DNA from: Costus lasius | Lineage: Eukaryota; Streptophyta; Magnoliopsida; Zingiberales; Costaceae | NCBI GenBank assembly: GCA_027563935.2 | Contig: CM050452.1 | Span: 32,496,850-32,560,849, forward strand | DNA: 64,000 bases | Reading direction: 5' to 3' | In this document: in pieces, positions 10,622 through 21,695 of the stretch | Layout: each line of letters begins with the position of its first letter | Numbering within the stretch: the first letter of the stretch is position 1 | Translations under genes and position numbers: made by a program | Notes under the pieces: generated by a model | The model's database searches: none | What the model saw: only the letters and a program-made list of their open reading frames with translations | What the model was told of the DNA's origin: nothing

Positions 10622-12269
10622 TGAAGGAACCCCTAGTTCAAAAGGGGGGAGAAACCCTAAACTTGCGATTCTAACAAGCATGGCGAAAAGGGTTTCTAAA
10701 CAAGATCGAATATGATAACTATATGATCAACTTGAAGTTATGAGAACTCATACCAAGGCCATGAAGAGGGTGGCGGCTTGGAAGCAAGAGATCAAAGTAG
10801 GTCTCCTCTTCAAGTTCACACACAAGATGAGGGGTGGCTACCCTTTAGGATCTTCCTTGTGCTAGCAAGAGATCCCAATGTCCTTGTCGTGTGTTGAGAT
10901 GCGCTTGGCCGAGAGCTACCGTCTCGAAGAATCCTCTTTCGTCCAACGAAGATGACAATTCAGTAAAACCGATTTGCGTTAAGCCTTCTCCAATCAAGTC
11001 ATGGCGTTACACTTCCATAAATGGAAGGTTTTCAAGCCATGCGCTCACTTGAAGGAAAAACCGCCCAACAAGCCTTTACACCTTGAACCATACGTTCACC
11101 CATGTGAACCGGTTCAAGTCAATTAGGTTCAACCCAATTCGGTTCATTAAACCAGCCCAAGCCATGGTCTAGATCTCTTTGAACCAAATGGTTCAAGATC
11201 TAACCATTCATCTCTTGATGCTCTTGATCTCTATGATCTAGCATCCAAACTCTCGATCGAAGCTTACCGATCTCAAGCCCTAATCAATCAAACATGATCA
11301 GACCAGATCTCACTCACAATCAGAGTCTAAACTCGTTTAAACTGAGTCTAAACAGTTCAGTCCACACGATCTGACTTAAGTAAGCCATATCATCAAATTG
11401 TGCGACCCTGAGGGTTTCCTCTAAATGTCGGTAACGATAACTTACGTTATCACGATCAGTGAGGGGTATCTAGCAACACATCACTGTCTCCCAATATAAA
11501 GGAAAGAGTCTTCCAAGACTCCACCCAAACCATAGCACAAGTGTGAATCAAATCACTTGGCATACATGTGTCCTTTGCCACTGGATGTTCTTATTGGACA
11601 AGCGGGTCAAGCTTGTAACTCCAATATGATGAGCATGATTAGATCAGATGAACATAGTCATCTGGGTATGGCCATACACTATCTCAATCATCTCATATAG
11701 GGGGGCCCTTTAGAACATCACACTCCTTAAACAAGGAGACGGCAATCCTATGTCTATCACTAGTGCCCTAACCTGATTCAAGCTCACCATCCAAGATAGT
11801 CTATAATCATTATCTTTCAAATGATATTGAACTACCTCAAAATAATGACAATCATCATTTAGAAACACAAGTGATCTCAAGTCAGAGGACATGTGCCACT
11901 TGGTGCTTACAAGGATCATTCACATTGTGACAAGCAATTGAATATCCTAGTAGGGTCTGTCCAGTACATCCAATGTACCCATGAGTCTACATCTTATTCC
12001 ATGCTCGAAGCATCCTATAAGATTAGCACACATATTAGTCTCAATCATATCAAGGCTGTCTCATGTTCACCAAGATATCTCGACTAAGGACATATAGACT
12101 GTCAGCCTAGCTGAACAGCTTTGAGACATTATTCAGAAGTACACTTATTACAGCAGACAAGGTAACAACCTGAATAATAACCATGCCTTTATAAACACAA
12201 CAGTTTATTACATGATACTATTACAATCCCAAAGGCCTCAAACATTAGCCTTAAGGGCATACCCCAACA
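10622..12269 (-). repeat. COP2 5' LTR
   Basis: 1648 bp, the same length as the left LTR and identical by eye except one base near 11494. This copy would hold the promoter. TATA-like TATAAAGG lies near 11496 on the plus strand (CCTTTATA on the element strand). The stem GATAAC/GTTATC lies at 11436-11451. The right TSD GGAAA follows at 12270-12274. Confidence 0.94.
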
Positions 12270-12274
12270 GGAAA

Positions 12275-12605
12275 CGTTGAAGATTTCCTTCGCTGCAGCT
12301 TCCATATTTGCAGCGTTGAGTGTTGACTGAAGTTGACACTGGCTGGCGTGTCACGAGAGCTTTAGCTGGCTGACGCATGATTTGTTTGGTTTGCCGTTGA
12401 TGCAGGTCACGTTTTGGAATTGATTCTCGCAACTTATGAGCTTGAATGTCTTGAGTTTATTGAGGGGTTGAAGTAGTCATCTACTAATTATTGAGCTAGC
12501 TTTATAAGTGAGTTTGCTAGCTTATTCGCAAGACTTTGAGCCTTCGTCTATGACAATCGTAAACTCCACTTGTACCGTCGTGGTTTGTGGTCTCTGCCCC
12601 CATCA
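12275..12605 (-). repeat. GYP1 3' LTR (left copy), second part
   Basis: Resumes the LTR after the second copy of GGAAA. It ends CCCCCATCA at 12605, where the matching right LTR also ends (28397). On the element strand this is the LTR start, TGATGGGGGC. Confidence 0.82.
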
Positions 12606-13037
12606 TTTCCCCCCGGGTGAAAATAATTCTTCCCCGAAGAATTCTTCTTGTGTAGGTGGAGAAGTTCTGGAGGGGTGAGAGTCAGTTGCTCCTCAAGGAT
12701 TTGAAGCTTCCAAGTGTTGTTAGTATCACAACATCCTGTCTTGTTGTTCCTTTTCCATGGTCCAAGCTGCATATCAAGGGTACCTGCATTGAATTCCTTT
12801 TCTCGGCCGTACTCATTAGTAAATTTGTCATAGAAAATCACAACACTTTGAAAAGAACAAGGAATGATGAAATCAATATACTCAACTTCAATAAGAGCAG
12901 AGTGCAAAGCATGTTTGAGTTCACTATGTTTTGTTGATCCTAATGGTGGCTTAAGGGTGTGGGTAGAAGGACCTAACAGACAAGATTCAAGGATCATAGG
13001 GTCCTGGAAGAGATTTTCTAAGTCATAGGATCATAGG
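12606..13037 (-). pseudogene. GYP1 interior remnant: purine tract and tail of pol
   Basis: On the minus strand the LTR is preceded by GGGGGGAAA (12606-12614), a plausible polypurine tract. Upstream of it an open frame runs from 12997, passes through the tract and enters the LTR, ending at 12548. It includes LEEQL, HLHKKNSSG and FHPGGND. Plant gypsy polyproteins often end this way, close to the LTR, but I see no catalytic motif, so the assignment rests on position. All upstream pol and gag are missing. The segment stops at a junction with COP3 near 13038, where the 12-mer GGATCATAGGGT appears for the second time in 40 bp. It might instead be untranslated 3' sequence. Confidence 0.5.
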
Positions 13038-14632
13038 GTACTTCATTTTTGAACTCTTTGAACTTGTCAAAAGATTCACTTTTATGTCTCATTAAATAGA
13101 CATATCCATACCTACTGAAATCATCAGTAAAGGTAATGAAGTACTGATAGCCACCTCTGGCATGTTTACTAAATGGCCCACACACATCACTGTGTATAAG
13201 GTCCAGTAAACCTGAAGTCCTTTGACCTTTGTGAGGAAAAGGTGACTTCGTCATTTTACCCATCAAACAAGCTTTGCATGTATCAATCTCCCCATTGGAG
13301 AATGATCCCAGCAGTCCATGATCATGCAACCGCTTAATGCGCTTCTCGTTTATATGGCCTAAACGACTATGCCATAACAAGGTGCTGTCATCAGCATACT
13401 TGGCTTTCTTATTATCAATGTTTTGTATAGAATTTTCCATGTCCAACATGTATAACCCATTGTTAATTGAACCAGTAGCATACACAATATTATCTAGAGA
13501 TAAAACACACTTTGAAATATTGCATTCAAAGGCAAATCCTTTCCTGACAAGAGCAGGAATAGAGATAATATTCTTTGTGATACTTGGTACAAAATAACAA
13601 TTGTTTAATTCTAATACAATGCCAGATGGTAAAGTAATGAAATAGTCTCCTACAGCAACAGCAGCAACCCGTGCCCCGTTTCCAACTCGTAGGTCTACCT
13701 CATGCTGTCCCACCTGCCTTCTTCTCTTGAGTTCCTACACATTTGAACAAATGTGAACTCCACATGCAGTGTCCAACACCCATGATATAGTAGAAGAAGA
13801 TAACATGACCTCAGTCACATATATACCTGAGCCAGAAGCGATGCTTCCCCTCTTATCTCCTTGGAGCGCTTTACAGTCCTTTTTCCAGTGACCCAGCTGG
13901 CCACAGTGGAAACACCTGTTATCCTTCGACCGCTTCACCTTCTGTTTCAGGGCCTTACTGTAGTTCTTGACAGGGGCCTTGCCCTTCTTCGCCTTCTTCT
14001 TGTTCCTAGAAGGAACCATCAAGACAGAGGTTGAAGGCTTACCCTTCAGAGTTTCCTCAGTAGTCAAGAGCATATTCAGCAGCTCTGCCGGCGTACAATC
14101 GATTTTGTTCATATTAAAGTTAATGATGAACGCATCGAAAGAAGGCGGGAGAGACTGCAGAATAATATCCACAGCAAAGCTCCTGGTTGATGGTATGCCC
14201 CAGTTTCTCCAGAGCCTCCTTGTGCCCAATCATCTTGAGCACGTGAGCTCCCACTGGGCTCCCCTCAGCCAGTTTGCTCTGAAAGAAGAGCTTCGTCAGA
14301 TTATAGCGCTCAGTCCTCGCCTGTGCAGCATACAGCATCTTGAGGTTCGCTATAATTTCTATAGCCGACATATCCTCATGCTGACGCTACAGCGGTGGCG
14401 TCATAGACGCTAGCATCAGGCAAGCGACATCAATGCTATCATTGACGTGCTTTTCGTAGGCATCCCGAACCGCCCTTGCGGCGTTCGGAGCGGGCTGCGG
14501 CGGTATCGCCGTCTCGAGGACATACAGTTTCCTCTCTGCCTTAAGAACGATCTTAAGGTGTCCAAACCAGTCAGAGAAGTTCGGCCCAGCAAACTTCTCC
14601 CTTTCCAGTAGGGATCGCACATTGAAGCTCAT
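13038..14632 (-). pseudogene. COP3 gag-protease-integrase fragment, broken
   Basis: Begins with the same ATG and gag as the intact copies (SLLEREKFAGPNFSDW) and covers gag, the zinc knuckle CFHCGQLGHWKKDC, the protease LDTACG and the first integrase segment up to FKNEV. There it is cut before the second catalytic Asp, and reverse transcriptase and RNase H are missing. Three internal breaks are visible: TAG at 14387-14389 where sisters have CAG (codon 82), a one-base insertion near 14176 that shifts frame, and TAG at 13735-13737 just after the protease site where sisters have CAG. Both stops are C-to-T changes on the coding strand. It cannot encode a working polyprotein. Confidence 0.92.
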
Positions 14633-16253
14633 GGTGTTCGTTGCTGCAGGAATCTACAACAAGCAAGAACAGCAAGGTCAGTATCAATGTTCAGAATCAA
14701 TCCAGGACTTAAGAAAGATTCTTTTCTCACTATTTTGTCTGACTGAAAAATCCAGTAAACAGTCCGAAAGAGTAATACTCTTTTAGTGAGATGGGATCCA
14801 GATTTCATACTTGGTCTCCGCGTCCCGCTCAGGCGAGATAAGTTGCACAGAGATGACAAGCACTAATTTCTGGTAGGCTGTCCCAGCCAATCGCCAACCC
14901 GTGCGATTCCCCTTCATCTTGGCAATCCAGCAGACTGTGCCAACTGAGTTGGTACAACACAGTCTCTGATCCCAGAGATGGCTGCCTCCATGTGCTACCA
15001 TATGCGCCACATATGTAGCCTACATGGTCAAGCTGACCTGACCTACTCCCTGGACCACCACGTGCTATGCTGAGCAACGAGAGGGGATAAATCCCAACTC
15101 TGTAACACGCAGGTGAAATCCAGCACCGTCTGAAGATAGATGGACGTGCCCACTGAGTGGGTTCAACACGGCTCCAACGATAATCAGAAAGGTGAGGTTT
15201 CGCGTCAGAAGGCTTATCGAGCTTGATATGTTAGCGTTGGATTTTAACGGTCTTTTATCTTCTTACTATCAGGCATATCCTATGGCTATAGTAGAAGATA
15301 AACTTAAACATGCAATTCTAATTATTAGCAATAAGTAGAAAGCATGATCTTATGTGGTAAAAGCCCATGAACCCTAGTAAGACCTTAATTTTACTTAAGT
15401 CTTCACTCGAGCTCCTTGGCATCTCATCTGGTCCAACCTAGGGCCCAAGCGCCAAGAGCACCTTAGGTGCACCACCAGGTGAATGCCCCTCTTGGATGTG
15501 TGCTTTTGTGCTCTTGTCTAATCAAAGTACATTTGATCTATCTAGACAAGGTTGACTCGCAGGTCAACAACATATTATAAATTAAGTACAATGTGATTCG
15601 CAGATCACAAATTAATTTACAATTTTTTAAATCCAGGCACGCAGGCCCCAGCACAGCACACAAATGGGCAACCCACATAAGACTAAATAAACAAGCATAT
15701 GGTTCAATCAACATGTGATCCAATCAAGAAATTAAAATTTTGAAAAAACCCCATGGCATCAATTTTAATTTCCTTATGAGCCCTACAACCTTACAATGGT
15801 CCATTGATGGGGATCCACTCATCCATCTAGTTAGATCTTTTGCCCTTGCATGCACCGAGTCCTAACTGACCCGTGTTGACCTGATGGTCAACCATGCATG
15901 CGTCAAGGGCTGAACCACCCTCATGAGTTTTGGCAAGCGGGTGTGACCCCGGGCCTAACTCAAGTATGTTCAGTAATTGTCTCAACCAGACCTCGCTACA
16001 CGCCTTTGATGCAGTCAACCTATAGCCACCTCGTGCTTGCGCACAGGTGCTATCTGGTCGACCCATCTAGGCTGTCAGATGGTCTGATCAGACTAGCTTG
16101 ATCTATACTAGATGATGCCTTCAACCCCATCAACCCATTTAAGGATTTAATGTAGTGGCACCTTAGATCTAATCAACCGCGCAAGATGTAAGTTTTGTAA
16201 AACACTTAGAGCATGCGCAAACATACAAACAAAGTTGATAACCCTTAGATCTA

Positions 16254-16313
16254 AGGGGGTCCCCTTCAAGGGGGAGCGCAAACTTTAGGGGGTCCCCTTC
16301 AAGGGGGAGCGCA
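16254..16313 (-). repeat. Two copies of the CCCCTTC/AAGGGG motif in the COP3 leader
   Basis: GGTCCCCTTCAAGGGGGAGC occurs twice, about 33 bp apart, as in the COP2 leader. It matches the outer end of the COP5 LTR but not the end of COP3's own LTR (CCCCTTATAAGGGG). Confidence 0.83.
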
Positions 16314-16322
16314 TACAAAGCC

Positions 16323-16406
16323 CATGATACAAGCGCAATCTACATGTAAACATGATACAAGCGCAATCTACATGTTAGCATGATACAAGCGCAATCTACA
16401 TGTACA
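16323..16406 (-). repeat. Three 28-bp tandem units beside the COP3 primer site
   Basis: Units start CATGATACAAGCGCAATC at 16323, 16351 and 16379 and differ only at their last few bases. They correspond to the 27-bp units of COP2. Confidence 0.88.
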
Positions 16407-16503
16407 TGTAACCATGCATCATGAAAACAAAGCATCAAGTAAGCGCAAGAAGCATGGATCACAAACACTTCTAGCAATCATATAGATCATATGGAGAGCC
16501 TAG

Positions 16504-16514
16504 CTCTGATACCA
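16504..16514 (-). other. COP3 primer-binding site (initiator Met tRNA)
   Basis: TGGTATCAGAG on the minus strand, extended by a matching C to 12 bases. It lies two bases from the 5' LTR. Confidence 0.92.
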
Positions 16515-16516
16515 GT

Positions 16517-18193
16517 TGTAGGAACCCCTTATAAGGGGGGGGGGAAACCCTATACATGCGCATCTAGCATGCAATGCGGAAAAAGGGCTTCTAAAGATCG
16601 CATATGAACTATATAATCAACTTAAACCAACTTAAGATCATGATATGATCTTACCATTGCCATGGATGGAAGGCGGCTTGGAAGAAGAAAACAAGGTTGA
16701 TCTCCTCCAAAAGGTGCGCACACAAGAAGACAAAGACTACTCCCTTCTCAACTTTGTGCTAGCAAAAGCTTCAAGGGGTCTTATCGCATGAAGGAGATGA
16801 TGAACTCTTGGCCGATCTTTCTTCTCGTCACTTTCACCACACAAGAAAGTGTGTGTCGTCGAGAGCAAGATGATGGAGAGGAGCGTTAGCCAAACTTGTG
16901 ATCGAATGTGGAGACATTCATCACAATTGTCAAACCGAAATGCCATAAATGGCAAGTCATCAAAGCTTGCGTTATGCGTTCACATGAAGTGAACCAAACG
17001 CATAGCTCTCCTCTCACATGAACCAAGCGCTCACATGTGAGCCGGTTCAATTCAATTGGTCCAATGACCAAACCAAATCAGCCCAATAATCGGTTCAGAC
17101 CAAATTAAACCCTAAGGTTCAAAATCTGACCGTTCATCCTTTTAATGCTCTTGATCTCTTCGATCTAGCATCCACACTCTCGATCTAAGCTTACCGATCT
17201 CAAGCCCTAATCAATCAAACATGATCAGACTGGATCTCACTTACAATCAGAGTTTAATCTCCTTTAAACTGAACTCGAACAATTCAGTCCACACGATCTG
17301 ACTTAAGTAGCCATATCATCAAATTGTGCGACCCTAAGGGTTTCCTTTAAATGTCGGTAACGATAACTTACGTTATCACGATCAGCGAGGGGTATCTAGC
17401 AACACATCACTGTCTCCCGATATAAAGGAAAGAGTCTTCCAAGACTCCACCCAACCACAGCATAAGTGTGAATCAACTCACTAGGCATGCATGATTCCTT
17501 TGCCACTGGATGTTCTTATTGGACAAGCATGTCAAGCCTGTAACTCCAATACGATGAGCATGATTAGATCAGATGCACATAGTCATCTGGGTATGGCCAT
17601 ACACTTCCTCAATCATCTCATATAGGGGGGCCCTTTAGAACATCACACTCCTTAAACAAGGAGACGGCAATCCTTTATCTATCACAAGTGCCCTAACCTG
17701 ACTCAAGCTCACCATCCAAGATAGTCTATAATCATTATGTTTCAAATGATATTGAACTACCTCAAAACAATGACAATCATCATTTAGAAACATAAGTGAT
17801 CTCAAGTCAAAGGACATGTGCCACTTAGTGCTTACAAGGATCATTCACATTGTGACAAGCAATGGAATATCCGAGTAGGGTCTGTCCAGTACATCCAATG
17901 TACCCATGAGTCTACATCTTATTCCATGCTCGAAGCATCCTATAAGATTAGCACTCATATCAGTCTCAATCATATCAAGGCTGTCTCATGTTCACCAAGA
18001 TATCTCGACTAAGGACATATAGCCTGTCAGCCTAGCTGAACAGCTTTGAGACATTATTCAGAAGTACACTTATTACAGCAGACAAGGTAACAACCTGAAT
18101 AATAACCATGCCTTTATAAACTTAAGAGTTTATTACATGATACTTATACAATCCCAAGGCCTCAAACATTAGCCTTAAGGGCATACCCCAACA
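16517..18193 (-). repeat. COP3 5' LTR
   Basis: 1677 bp from TGTAGGAACCCC to CCCCAACA on the plus strand. The end nearest the primer site holds the perfect palindrome CCCCTTATAAGGGG (16525-16538). The GATAAC/GTTATC stem is at 17362-17377. No partner LTR survives, so no age can be estimated. Confidence 0.92.
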
Positions 18194-18702
18194 GAAACAG
18201 GGGAACACGTCTGTGTTTCGATTCCGGCGATCAGCGTGGCGGATGGGCGGATGCCGGCGGCTGAAGGTTCGACTATGGGAGGCGAAGAGACTTCCGAAGT
18301 CGCGTGGAGATCCAACGGTGGGATCGCCGGCGGCGAGCTCTCGAAATGACGAAAATCTGCAGGTTTGCTGGGTGTGCGATGTTGGCAGCGGAGCAGGAGA
18401 ATTGGGGGGAAAAGGAGAGATTAGAGAAGAAAGGAAGAGGGAGGGGCTCAGCCCTAGAAGGAGAAGAAGAGAAAACTAGTTGACAAGCACCTCAGAGAAG
18501 GAAGAAGGAGACATCCGATTCATCGGAAGAAAAACCATTTCCATTCATTCAAAACAATCTGTCTTTACGAGGTTGAAGCTTTGATACATATAGGAGAAGG
18601 AGAGATGTTGCTGAGATGTTGTAGGCAACAGAGACGTTGAAGCTTCCATCCTCAGCAGGAAAGAGACGTTGGAGAAGTTTCCATTGTTGGCTATGAGTGA
18701 GC
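18194..18702 (-). repeat. GYP1 5' LTR (right copy), first surviving part
   Basis: Matches 2444-2952 of the left LTR with scattered single-base differences. It starts with GAAAC, the COP3 target, and is broken at 18702 by COP4. The 1033 bp that should precede it are lost. Confidence 0.85.
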
Positions 18703-20405
18703 TGTTGGGGTATGCCCTTAAGGCTAATGTTTGAGGCCTATGGGAATGTATCTGTATCATGTAATAAACTCTTATGTTTATAAAGGCATGGTTGTTATTC
18801 AGTTAGCTACATTGTCTGCTGCAATATATGTTCTTCTGAATAATGTCTCAAAGCTGTTCAGCTGGGCTGACATGCTATTAAGTCCTTAGTCGATGTATCT
18901 TGGTGAACATGAGACAGCCTTGATATTGTTAAGACTAATATGTGTTCTAATCTTATAGGATGCTTCGAGCATGGAATAAGATGTAGACTCATGGGTACAT
19001 GGGATGTACTGGACAGACCCTACTAGGATGTTCAATTGTTTGTCACAATGTGAATATTCCTTGATTATGACAAGTGGCACATTTCCTCTGACTTGAGATC
19101 ACTTGTGTTTTCTAAATGATGATTGTCATTGTTTTGAGATAGTTCAATATCGTTTGAAACATAATGATTATAGACTATCTTGGATGATGAGCTTGAGTCA
19201 GGTTAGGGCACTAGTGATAGACATAGGATTGCCGTCTCCTTGTTTAAGGAGTGTGATGTTCTAAAGGGGCCCCCTGGATGAGATGATTGAGAGAGTGTAT
19301 GGCCATACCCAGGTGACTATGATCATCTGATCTAATCATGCTCATCATATTGGAATTACAAGCTTGACAGGCTTGTCCAATAAGAACATCCAGTGGCAAA
19401 GGAAAAATGCATGCCTTGTGATTTGATTCACACTTGTGCTGTTTTTGGGTGTAGTCTTGGAAGACTCTTTTCTTTATATCGGGAGACAGTGATGTGTTGC
19501 TAGATACCTCTCACTGATCGTGATAACGTAAGTTGTCGTTACCGACATTTAAAGGAAACCCTTTGGGTCGCACAATTTGATGATATGGCTTACTTAAGTC
19601 AGATCGTGTGGACTGAATTATTTGGGTTCAGTTTAAAGGGATTTAATCTCTGATTGTAAGTGAGATCTGGTCTGATCATGTTTGATTGATTAGGGCTTGA
19701 GATCGGTAAGCTTTGATCGAGAGAATGCATGCCAGATCGGTCAGATCAGGGGCATCGTTGAGATCGACGGTTAGATCGTGAACCTTAGGGTTTATTTAAG
19801 ATCTAGACTAGATCATTGGCTTGATTGGTTCTTAAACCGAACCAAAGTGAACCGGCTCACTAAATGAGCGCTTGGTTCATAGGGAGAGGAGTAGGCGACA
19901 AGTTCACTTGGCGTGAACGTTGTGGTGAGGAGTGGTTACTATTTTTAGTAACCATGATCTCCACTTGAGGGGGCTCTCGTCCGAATAGAGTATGCTCTAT
20001 TTTCGCCACTTCCCATATTCCTCTCGCCCATATTCCTCTCGACATTCTTGTGTGAGTGCAGCGACGCTTGACGGATTGAGGAGGATTCGGCCAAGAGAGA
20101 TTGACATCTCATTTTCCCTTCACTCGTCAAAGGACCTCTTGGAACCTTGCTAGCACAAGGAGCACCAAGAGAGATAGCGACATCATCTTGTGTGTGACGA
20201 CAAGGAGAAGATCTCGTTTGATCTTTACTTCCAAGGTGCCATCTAGAAATGGCAATGGTATGGATCGAATCATCTCTTATGCAATCGGTTTTTCCTTTAA
20301 GTTGATTATATAAGGTGCATGCGATTCTTAGAGACCCTATCCGCTGCTTGAAATTTGTTTTGCACCATGCTGGGTTTCGCCCCCCTCTTGAAAGGGGTTC
20401 CTACA
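18703..20405 (+). repeat. COP4 5' LTR
   Basis: TGTTGGGGTATGCCC to GGGGTTCCTACA, 1703 bp. CCAAT at about 19378 and TTTATAT at 19473 suggest the promoter, putting the transcript start near 19500. Downstream are a GATAAC/GTTGTC stem (19522-19537) and, next to the end, CCCCT...AGGGG (about 20382-20397). An antisense 64-codon frame lies at 18886-19080. Confidence 0.95.
19473..19479 (+). promoter_or_regulatory. Candidate TATA box of COP4
   Basis: TTTATAT precedes CGGGAGACAG, with CCAAT about 95 bp upstream. COP2 and COP3 keep TTTATAT at this position, but both COP7 LTRs read TTTCTAT. Assignment is by motif and position only. Confidence 0.45.
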
Positions 20406-20407
20406 AC

Positions 20408-20418
20408 TGGTATCAGAG
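20408..20418 (+). other. COP4 primer-binding site (initiator Met tRNA)
   Basis: TGGTATCAGAG, two bases after the LTR end. Confidence 0.94.
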
Positions 20419-21298
20419 GAGGTTTTCTATGCATCTTTGTATGATTGCTTAAGCTTATGTGATCCATGTTTGCGTGTACATGCTTAGATCTAGTTAACAT
20501 GCGATTTTTCTTTAAGTTTTTATACATGCGAAACTTGAAGTATGTTTTCATTGGCGCATGTTGTTCTTGGCGCATGCTTTGTGTTTTTCTTAAAACCCTA
20601 ATTGACATGCGCGAGTCACTCTAGATCTAAGGCTCTACTATAAACCCTTAAACGGGTTATTAGGGTTGAAGTCACCCCCTGAGTTAGATCCAACAGTCTG
20701 ATCAGACCATCTGACAGCCTGAATGGGTCGACCTGTTAGCACCTTGGCGCAAGCCTATGGTGGCTATAGGTCGACTGCAGACAGGTGTGTAGCGATGTCT
20801 GATTGAGACAACCTATGAACACACATGAGTTAGGCCCGGGGTCACACCCGCTTGCCAGACCTCATTGTGGTTGTTCAGCCCTGGCGCATGCATGGTTGAC
20901 CTCATGGTCGACTCAAGTCAGTTAGGACTTGGTGCATGCAAGGGCAGTGGATCTGACTAGGTTGGATGAGTGGATCCCTAGTAATGTACCGTTGTAAGGT
21001 TGTAGGGCAAATAAGGAAAAATTAAAATTAATCCCAAGGGGTTTTCGAAAATTTTAATTTTTATAATGGATCACTTGATTGCTGAATGGATGTATGTGTC
21101 TGTCTATTTTGTCTTATGTGGGCTGCCCATGTTAAATCTGTGCTGTGCTGGGGCCTGCGTGCCTGTTTTAAAATTGTAAATTAATTATTGTGATCTGCGC
21201 ATCACTGTGTTTTAATTTATAAATGTAAGTGACCTGCGTGTCACTCTTGTCTAGATAGTTAAATTTGTAATTTAATTAGACAAGAGCATAGAGCACAC

Positions 21299-21365
21299 TT
21301 GGCAGAGGCGCTTGCAGCAGAGGCTGGACCAGGTGGGAGGTCTAGGGTTCGACCCTAGGACCAGG
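21299..21365 (+). other. tRNA-like module with A-box and B-box resemblance
   Basis: TTGGCAGAGGCG (21299-21310) resembles a pol III A box. GGGTTCGACCC (21345-21355) fits a B box and sits inside a CTAGG/CCTAG stem like a T arm, followed by GACCA. The spacing of about 35 bp is tRNA-like. Corresponding modules are in COP5 (B box 39541-39551), COP6 (61821-61831) and COP7 (54878-54888), but not in COP2 or COP3. No full cloverleaf was found. Confidence 0.45.
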
Positions 21366-21695
21366 CGCATTTTCCCTGGTGGGCGCACCTGTGCTGTAAT
21401 TGGCGCTTGGGCCCAGGTTTGGGCCAGATGTGCAGCAAAAGACCCATGAAGAGCAAATGAAGACTTAAGTTAGGTTAAGGTCTTCTAGGGCTATGGGCTT
21501 TTACCACATAAGATACATGCTTTCTTTTATTGCTTAATATTAGAATTGCATGATTAAATTATCTTCTGCTATCACCATAGGAATTGCATGATAGGCAAGA
21601 AGATAAAAGACCGTTAAAATCCAACGCTTAAATATCAAGCTCGTAAGCCTTCTGACGCGAAACCTCACTGTTCTGATTATCGTTGGAGCCGTGTT

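Larger units (their letters stand above)
3178..12269 (-). mobile_element. COP2: complete Ty1/copia retrotransposon, Angela-like, intact gag-pol
   Basis: A 9092-bp element with TSD GGAAA (3173-3177 and 12270-12274), two 1648-bp LTRs, a tRNA-iMet primer site, a 1.9-kb leader, one uninterrupted gag-pol frame and a polypurine tract. I found only one difference between its LTRs (G at 4050 against A at the equivalent site near 11494), so the insertion is recent. It inserted into the left LTR of GYP1. Confidence 0.95.
14633..16503 (-). other. COP3 untranslated leader
   Basis: About 1.87 kb and closely similar to the COP2 leader. It keeps the 75-codon frame (14783-15010), the paired dyads, and the repeats near the primer site. 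Like COP2 it lacks the tRNA-like module seen in COP4 to COP7. No recognised domain. Confidence 0.78.
13038..18193 (-). mobile_element. COP3: 5' half of a Ty1/copia retrotransposon, truncated in integrase
   Basis: Keeps the 5' LTR, primer site, leader, gag, protease and the start of integrase. Everything downstream, with its 3' LTR and left TSD, is gone. The right flank GAAAC (18194-18198) would be its target duplication. It sits in the right LTR of GYP1 and shares leader features with COP2, so the two are the same subfamily. The loss is best explained by a deletion joining COP3 pol to the GYP1 interior. Confidence 0.88.

Noticed and set aside
16323..16406. Regular 28-bp repeats as a CRISPR array
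   Set aside because: The units are directly adjacent with no spacers, and the setting is a plant retrotransposon leader.
21299..21365. Functional tRNA gene
   Set aside because: Only A- and B-box-like segments and a T-arm-like stem are visible; no acceptor pairing or anticodon arm could be built.
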